Shown: piece by piece, positions 59,901 through 64,000 of the stretch
Layout: each line of letters opens with the position of its first letter
How positions within the stretch are numbered: the first letter of the stretch is position 1
Assembly: GCA_913055735.1 (NCBI GenBank)
Contig: CAJXKD010000001.1
Coordinates: forward strand, 1,054,001 to 1,118,000
DNA: 64,000 nucleotides
DNA from: an uncultured Rhodospirillales bacterium
GTDB lineage: Bacteria; Pseudomonadota; Alphaproteobacteria; Rhodospirillales; UBA2165
Direction of reading: 5' to 3'
Notes under the pieces: generated by a model
Database searches by the model: none
What the model was told of the DNA's origin: nothing
Seen by the model: only the letters and a program-made list of their open reading frames with translations
Position numbers and translations under genes: made by a program

Positions 59901-60958
59901 TTGTCTTCGACGGCCAACCGATGGCTTTCCTGGAAGGGCCGATCCACAAGGTCATTTCGGGGGGCACCGTCTTTCAGGAAGATGACTCCACCTTTGCGGT
60001 TTCGGGCGGGGAAAACATCCCCGTTGCCGTCGGTTGCGCCGCCCTAACCGGCAGTGAGAACACGAAAAGCTGCGTCCTTTCGTTCCGCGACATCACGGAA
60101 CAAAAGGAGGCCCAGCAGGAGGTATTGCAATCGATGAAGCTGGCGAGTGTGGGTGGTCTGGCGGCGGGCATTGCGCACGAGATCAACACGCCGGTCCAGT
60201 ATATCGGCGACAACCTGCGCTTCATCCAGGATTCCATCGGCGACGTCCAAGAAGCGATCGATACCTTCCAGAACGCCTGCGGCGCGGTGGGGTCGGGCGC
60301 CGCCGTCGAGGATCAGATCAACCAGGTGAAAACGCGCCTGAAGGAACTCGATCTCGACTATCTGCTGGAAGAGTTGCCGAGCGCCACGGAGCAGTCCCTA
60401 AACGGCGTCGAGACCATCTCCCGGATCGTCCTGGCGATGAAGGAGTTCGCCCATCCGGGACAGCGCGACAAGGCCATGGCCGACATCAACAAGGCCATCG
60501 AGAACACCCTCACCGTCTCCCGCAACGAGTGGAAGCACCACGCCGAACTGGAGACCGAGTTCGACGAGAACCTTTCTCCCGTCCCCTGCCTCGTCGGCGA
60601 GATCAACCAGGTGCTCCTCAACCTCGTCGTCAATGCCTCCCATGCCATCCAGGACCGTCACGGCGACGATCTCGGCCTGATCAAGATTGCCACCCATCAG
60701 GACGGCGACTTCGTCGAGATCCGGGTCTCCGACAACGGCACCGGCATCCCCAAGCAGGCTCAGGACAAGGTCTTCGATCAGTTCTTCACCACCAAGGAGG
60801 TCGGCAAGGGCACCGGACAAGGCTTGTCGGTCAGCTATGACGTCATCGTCAACAAGCATGGCGGTGCCCTCTCCTTCGAAACCGAAGAAGGACAGGGAAC
60901 AACATTCATCATCAGACTCCCCATCAACGCAACAAACCAAAACTCGGAGGCCGCGTGA
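56993..60958 (+). CDS. Multi-PAS sensor histidine kinase, eight PAS domains
   Basis: This 1321-residue soluble kinase has eight PAS-like domains: an N-terminal one (ADNVPVVMSYVDADRKYVYVNR), DFAASAADRFWET, FLEAMDHTGAGYLLW, GIFEFSGTGIVLLG, FLEAMEYTGTGYLLW, GIFEYAAEGMAVVD, ALDGISDGIEIFEP and NLYEGVLVINESG. The phospho-accepting residue is H1062, and the ATPase has NQVLLNLVVNASHA, DNGTGIP and GKGTGQGLSVSYD. Its kinase core is nearly identical to that of kinase 2. The stop overlaps the next start in TGATG, so it is translationally coupled to the HDOD response regulator, its most likely partner. Confidence 0.93.
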   Translation: MHPTLPDNKDVAKDDLFQTIADNVPVVMSYVDADRKYVYVNRSYETYFNVKREDVVGRKIQDVIPPVDFKRMKSAMDKALSGEKSSYQLEVKGNEGQAKAVWGTYVPHIDENGKVLGYFTFVADITELHEREQELKISEQRFKDFAASAADRFWETDENHVYTYMSAPVGRLSLVSDEFIGKLPWEIPARARDPSTKERLTALHEAKKPFSGERFTWSHPGGGPLHVVLSGVPVFDEMGTFKGFRGIIVNETDVVEARNEAQQLERKFLEAMDHTGAGYLLWSPELRLVAWNDAFTHLQPGYEKFIRKGMSLEEYFADVASLYFSQTQLSARNDIPQAKEKWAKQRIDEIIANDSTEVIYQVSADRWLRIWTQRLKDGSLVHYLNDISEEKRREEAMRINEEKFRGIFEFSGTGIVLLGLDGKIIDANPAYCRLLGYPLDELIGKAAATLVRHDEQHVMQEELAAVLRGEPTQEIERRVIRKDGRIVWASIVRSAVFDKDGNPSYIIGQLQDITKRREAEEEREQARAQERKFLEAMEYTGTGYLLWSPEGKLLAWNKAFEEVRKGYGELVEAGMDFHDYLSRVAQGYLKALTDEEKEEWVEGRTQNFLSEDYSDEIRKSGDGGWLRIWRQRLQDGSVVHYISDITKEKQREEELQLNEEKFRGIFEYAAEGMAVVDLDGKFIDVNPAYCKMTGYSRDEVVGRGVGDLIHPDDHNVIVSSETELQRIGGQVPPIEFRLIHKGGRHVWASLSRAAILDPDGNPQYVIGHIQDITERREAEEAIRKSEEHNRLIVKALDGISDGIEIFEPSGDLLYCNTRNKEFYADTDIDPVPGISMEALVHAIGRSGLIPASRGREAEWAADLLETRKRDDNHMREAQLGNGSWVQVRNFVTDDGSMIVVRSDVTEQKSAEHQLLESQQRLAGITENLYEGVLVINESGEVTFANPSAARLFARESNDLVGKNADDIFKLVFDGQPMAFLEGPIHKVISGGTVFQEDDSTFAVSGGENIPVAVGCAALTGSENTKSCVLSFRDITEQKEAQQEVLQSMKLASVGGLAAGIAHEINTPVQYIGDNLRFIQDSIGDVQEAIDTFQNACGAVGSGAAVEDQINQVKTRLKELDLDYLLEELPSATEQSLNGVETISRIVLAMKEFAHPGQRDKAMADINKAIENTLTVSRNEWKHHAELETEFDENLSPVPCLVGEINQVLLNLVVNASHAIQDRHGDDLGLIKIATHQDGDFVEIRVSDNGTGIPKQAQDKVFDQFFTTKEVGKGTGQGLSVSYDVIVNKHGGALSFETEEGQGTTFIIRLPINATNQNSEAA

Positions 60959-62169
60959 TGCCTAACACCGTTCTCTTTGTCGACGATCACCCGGATATCC
61001 TGCGTGGCCTCAAACGAATGCTGAGAGGTATGCGGGACCAATGGGAGATGGTTTTCGTTGAATCGGGCGAAGAAGCGATCAAGACGTTCGAGAAGCAGGA
61101 CGTCGACGTCATCGTCTCCGACATGCGGATGCCGAAGATGGATGGCGCGGAATTGCTGTCACTGGTCCGTGACCGCTACCCCAAGACCGTCCGCATTATC
61201 CTTTCGGGTTATTCCGACTACGAAGCGATCTATCGGACCGTCGGCCCCGCGCATCAGTATCTCGCGAAGCCGTGCGATGCCGACGCGTTGGTCGATACCG
61301 TCACCCGCGCCTTAGGATTGCGCGAGTTCCTGGGATCGAGCGAGCTTCGCCTGCTGGTCGCAAAGATGGACCGGCTGCCGGCCCTACCCGACGTCTATAA
61401 GGAACTCGTCAGCTATCTCGAGAAAGAGGAAGCATCGGCGGCCGGCGCCGCGAAGATCCTCAACAAGGACGTCGCCATGGCGACCCAATTGATGAAGCTG
61501 ACCAATTCGGCGTTCTTCGGGCTGCCGACCTTGGTAAAGTCCACGCTCCAAGCCATCCAGATCCTCGGCTTTGAAACGGTCAAGTCGCTGGTGTTGGTCG
61601 TCGGCATCTTCTCGCAGGTCGAGAACGATCCAAAACTGGTCGAGGAACTCGAACATCTAAGCGAACGAAGCAACCGTATCGGGTCTATCGCCAAGGCGAT
61701 CGCCGTTGCCGAAGGATGCGACGACATGGTTGTCGATCAGGCGGGCGCGGCGGGCATTCTGTCGCATATCGGATCGCTGCTGCTGGCTGTGCTCGACTTT
61801 CATAAATTCAAGGAATCCGGCGATATGGTTGGCCAGAACGGCGTCAACATCGTCGAGGCGGAACGCAAACTTTTCGGGTCCGCGCATCCCGAAGTGGGTG
61901 CTTATCTCCTCGGCCTTTGGGGATTCCGCGATCCCGTCGTCGAGGCCGTAGCCTTCCACCATAACCCGAAGGAAAGCTCCTGCCGCAAATTCGATGTCAT
62001 TGCCATCCTGCATGCGGCGCAATTTCTGTCCCACCGGTCGCTCGACGATGCACAGGACGGTTCCTACTCCCTCGATTTGTCCTACTTCGAGGAAATCGGC
62101 AAAGCCGATCGGCTGAAAGAATGGGAAGAAATTGCCAAAAAGGCGGGCACCGCGGAGGACGCAGCGTGA
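60958..62169 (+). CDS. Response regulator with HDOD output domain
   Basis: The ATG at 60958 overlaps the kinase stop (403 residues). The receiver domain (1-125) has acidic residues in FVDDH, phospho-acceptor D55 in IVSDMRMPKMDG, and the conserved lysine in YLAKPC. The HDOD domain (about 140-340) shows RLPALPDVYKELVSYL, LNKDVAMATQLMKLTNSAFFG and IQILGFETVKSLVLVVG. HDOD domains are non-catalytic relatives of HD hydrolases that act in signalling by protein contacts. No DNA-binding domain is present. The next gene overlaps it by 4 bases. Confidence 0.93.
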   Translation: MPNTVLFVDDHPDILRGLKRMLRGMRDQWEMVFVESGEEAIKTFEKQDVDVIVSDMRMPKMDGAELLSLVRDRYPKTVRIILSGYSDYEAIYRTVGPAHQYLAKPCDADALVDTVTRALGLREFLGSSELRLLVAKMDRLPALPDVYKELVSYLEKEEASAAGAAKILNKDVAMATQLMKLTNSAFFGLPTLVKSTLQAIQILGFETVKSLVLVVGIFSQVENDPKLVEELEHLSERSNRIGSIAKAIAVAEGCDDMVVDQAGAAGILSHIGSLLLAVLDFHKFKESGDMVGQNGVNIVEAERKLFGSAHPEVGAYLLGLWGFRDPVVEAVAFHHNPKESSCRKFDVIAILHAAQFLSHRSLDDAQDGSYSLDLSYFEEIGKADRLKEWEEIAKKAGTAEDAA

Positions 62170-63362
62170 GCGAAAAGGTTCTCATTGTCGACGACGACAC
62201 GAACCTCCTGGCTGGGCTGAAGCGCCAGATCGGCAGGAAGTTCGACGTCAGCTTTGCCGAGGGTGGCGAACAGGCGGTCCAGCTGGCCAAAACGGAAGGA
62301 CCGTTCGCCGCCATCGTCAGCGACATGAACATGCCGGGGATGAACGGGATCGAGCTCCTCCTCAAATTCAAGCAGGAGTGGCCCGACACGATCCGCATGA
62401 TGCTGACCGGCAATGCCGATCAGCAAACCGCCATCGATGCCGTCAATCAGGGAAACATCTACCGGTTCTTCAACAAGCCCTGTTCGACGGAAAAGCTTAC
62501 CGAGGGACTGAACGCCGCCCTGACCATGTACCGGCTGATTACGGCGGAACGCGTTCTGCTGGAACAAACGCTGGCGGGGAGCGTCAAGGTAATGACGGAT
62601 TTGCTTTCCGTGTTCGACGCCTCGTCCTTCGGCTCCGCCGACATTATGCGGCAATGGGCCCGCAAGCTGACCAAACATCTCGACGCACCGCATTCCTGGA
62701 AACTCGATCTTGCCGCGATGCTGTCACCCATCGGACGGGTGGCCGTGCCCCTAGAGGTTCTCGTCAAACAGGCGGCGGGGGAGAATTTGGAAGCGGCGGA
62801 GAAAGCCATGATCGACCGTGCCCCCGGGGTCGGCAAAGATCTGATTTCCAATATCCCGCGCATGGAAGATATCGCGGATATCATCTACTACCAGAACAAG
62901 AAATACGACGGATCGGGATTCCCGGAGGATGACGTCGCCGGCGACGATATCCCCATCGAAGCCCGTATCCTTAGGTTTCTCGGGGACCTGTATAAGCTGA
63001 CCAAGGGCCGCGCGCCGTCGATTGCCCACCTCGAGAAGCTCAAGAACTTCTCCGACTGGTATTGCCCCAAGGTGTTGGAGGCCGCCGAGAAATGGTTGGC
63101 CAGCGAGCCGCCGCCCGCCGAATCGGACGCTGAAATGGGAACGGTTGAAGAGGACGCTGTCGCCTTCGAGGTTCCGTCCAACGAACTGAAACCCGGACAT
63201 TTCCTGCTCTCGAACGTCGAAACCCTAAGCGGCGACCTGATCCTTCAAAAAGGCATTCGGCTTTCCCGCGTCCATGTAGAACGCGTGAGAAATGTCAGAG
63301 AAAGGGAAAAGATCCGTGAACCCATCAAAATCCGCGAGCCCGTGGTTACCGGCAAGCGGTGA
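62166..63362 (+). CDS. Response regulator with degenerate HD-GYP-like domain
   Basis: GTG at 62166 overlaps the preceding stop (GTGA); 398 residues. The receiver has D53 in IVSDMNMPGMNG and NKPC. The second half is laid out like an HD-GYP c-di-GMP phosphodiesterase, but the catalytic residues are replaced: HD is S187-P188 in MLSPIGRVAVP, the later H-H-E is Y241-Y242-Q243, and GYP is GFP in YDGSGFP. Metal binding and hydrolysis are therefore unlikely. It may bind a ligand or a partner instead. A C-terminal extension (ELKPGHFLLSNVETLSGDLILQ) follows. It is closely related to the next gene. Confidence 0.9.
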   Translation: MSEKVLIVDDDTNLLAGLKRQIGRKFDVSFAEGGEQAVQLAKTEGPFAAIVSDMNMPGMNGIELLLKFKQEWPDTIRMMLTGNADQQTAIDAVNQGNIYRFFNKPCSTEKLTEGLNAALTMYRLITAERVLLEQTLAGSVKVMTDLLSVFDASSFGSADIMRQWARKLTKHLDAPHSWKLDLAAMLSPIGRVAVPLEVLVKQAAGENLEAAEKAMIDRAPGVGKDLISNIPRMEDIADIIYYQNKKYDGSGFPEDDVAGDDIPIEARILRFLGDLYKLTKGRAPSIAHLEKLKNFSDWYCPKVLEAAEKWLASEPPPAESDAEMGTVEEDAVAFEVPSNELKPGHFLLSNVETLSGDLILQKGIRLSRVHVERVRNVREREKIREPIKIREPVVTGKR

Positions 63363-63454
63363 GAAATTCGATTTCAATTTAACAGAACGGAAAGCCCGAT
63401 CGATTGAAACTGAGGAAAATCATGTCTGAGGAAGGAAGCCGCGATGGAGGCGGC

Positions 63455-64000
63455 ATGACAGAGAAGATCTTGCTTGTCGACGACGATGAAAACCTGCTGG
63501 CCGGTCTTCGCCGCCAGCTGGGCAAGACGTTCGACCTCGTGGTTGCAAACGACGGCAAGAAAGCTCTCGAACTCGCTGAGTCGATGGGACCTTTTGCCGT
63601 TGTCGTCTGTGATATGACCATGCCCGGCATGAACGGCGTGGAAGTTCTCACGGCCTTCAAGAACATCGCACCGGACACGACCCGGATAATGCTGACCGGT
63701 AACGCCGATCAGCAAACCGCCATGGATGCGGTGAACCAAGGAAACATCTATCGGTTTTTCACCAAACCCTGCGACACCGTACAACTAAGCGCCGGTATCA
63801 ACGCCGGATTGGAGTACCACCGGTTGGTCACCGCCGAGCGGGTCCTCCTCGAACACACGCTCGCCGGCAGTGTCAAGGTGCTGACGGACCTCTTGTCCCT
63901 CCTGGATAAAGACTTGTTCGGCGCCTCACATCATATTCGTCACTGGGCTCTGGAACTCACGCCCTATCTTGACCTCGAACAGCCTTGGAAACTTGACTTG
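63455..64000 (+). CDS. Response regulator, paralogue of the preceding gene (cut by window edge)
   Basis: The start MTEKILLVDDDENLLAGL has GGAGG 4 bases upstream of the ATG at 63455; an ATG at 63422 with GAGG is the alternative. The receiver holds D53 in VVCDMTMPGMNG and TKPC. GNADQQTAMDAVNQGNIYRFF and TAERVLLEHTLAGSVKVLTDLLS match the preceding protein almost residue by residue, so it is a tandem duplicate. The window ends at about residue 182, just before the HD-GYP motif region, so its catalytic state cannot be judged. A 92-base gap separates it from the upstream stop. Confidence 0.9.
   Translation, partial: MTEKILLVDDDENLLAGLRRQLGKTFDLVVANDGKKALELAESMGPFAVVVCDMTMPGMNGVEVLTAFKNIAPDTTRIMLTGNADQQTAMDAVNQGNIYRFFTKPCDTVQLSAGINAGLEYHRLVTAERVLLEHTLAGSVKVLTDLLSLLDKDLFGASHHIRHWALELTPYLDLEQPWKLDL

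Overview
The window looks like a chromosomal segment of an alphaproteobacterium, probably Rhodospirillales-like. It is GC-rich with alphaproteobacterial codon use. The neighbour orders mtaB-ftsY and acnA-ccmABCDEFGHI are typical of that class, and MarR/Rieske oxygenase pairs and a LapB-type type I secretion system are also present. I saw no tRNA, rRNA, CRISPR array or insertion sequence. All assignments are by reading; no database search was run.

Layout. 1-1052: end of a probable mtaB, then ftsY. 1181-4257: a MarR regulator with a Rieske oxygenase, an EEP-family hydrolase and a small unknown protein. 4493-8354: a HAMP receptor-like membrane protein, phosphoglycerate kinase and a DUF1223 protein. 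8501-11179: aconitase. 11388-11495: a string of hairpins ending in a terminator, a small-RNA candidate. 11595-18699: the complete System I cytochrome c maturation set ccmA to ccmI. 18696-23865: a HisC-like aminotransferase, a second Rieske oxygenase with a divergent MarR regulator, an isocitrate-lyase/PEP-mutase family enzyme and an AbrB-type membrane protein.

23866-49272 is a secretion and surface region. A leftward operon (TolC-type channel, type I ABC exporter, HlyD adaptor) is divergent from one giant rightward gene encoding a 6136-residue surface protein. That protein has about 36 copies of a 45-70 residue repeat, several RTX calcium-binding blocks, at least seven beta-helix modules and a C-terminal RTX tail. 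Beyond the 3' end of the leftward operon lies a strongly structured RNA candidate (24460-24615), followed by a nine-codon reading frame and an arginine-rich 80-residue protein built on DRR/ERR motifs. This is the part I find hardest to explain with known families.

49674-64000 is a signalling array. Three tandem multi-PAS soluble histidine kinases (about 1314, 1042 and 1321 residues) are followed, in overlapping frames, by three response regulators. One carries an HDOD domain. One carries an HD-GYP-like domain that has lost its metal-binding residues. The third is cut by the window edge. The last two kinases share an almost identical kinase core. Repeated intergenic sequence shows that the array grew by duplication. 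None of the outputs I can read is a DNA-binding domain, so the array probably acts through protein contacts. A link to the neighbouring adhesin is possible but unproven.
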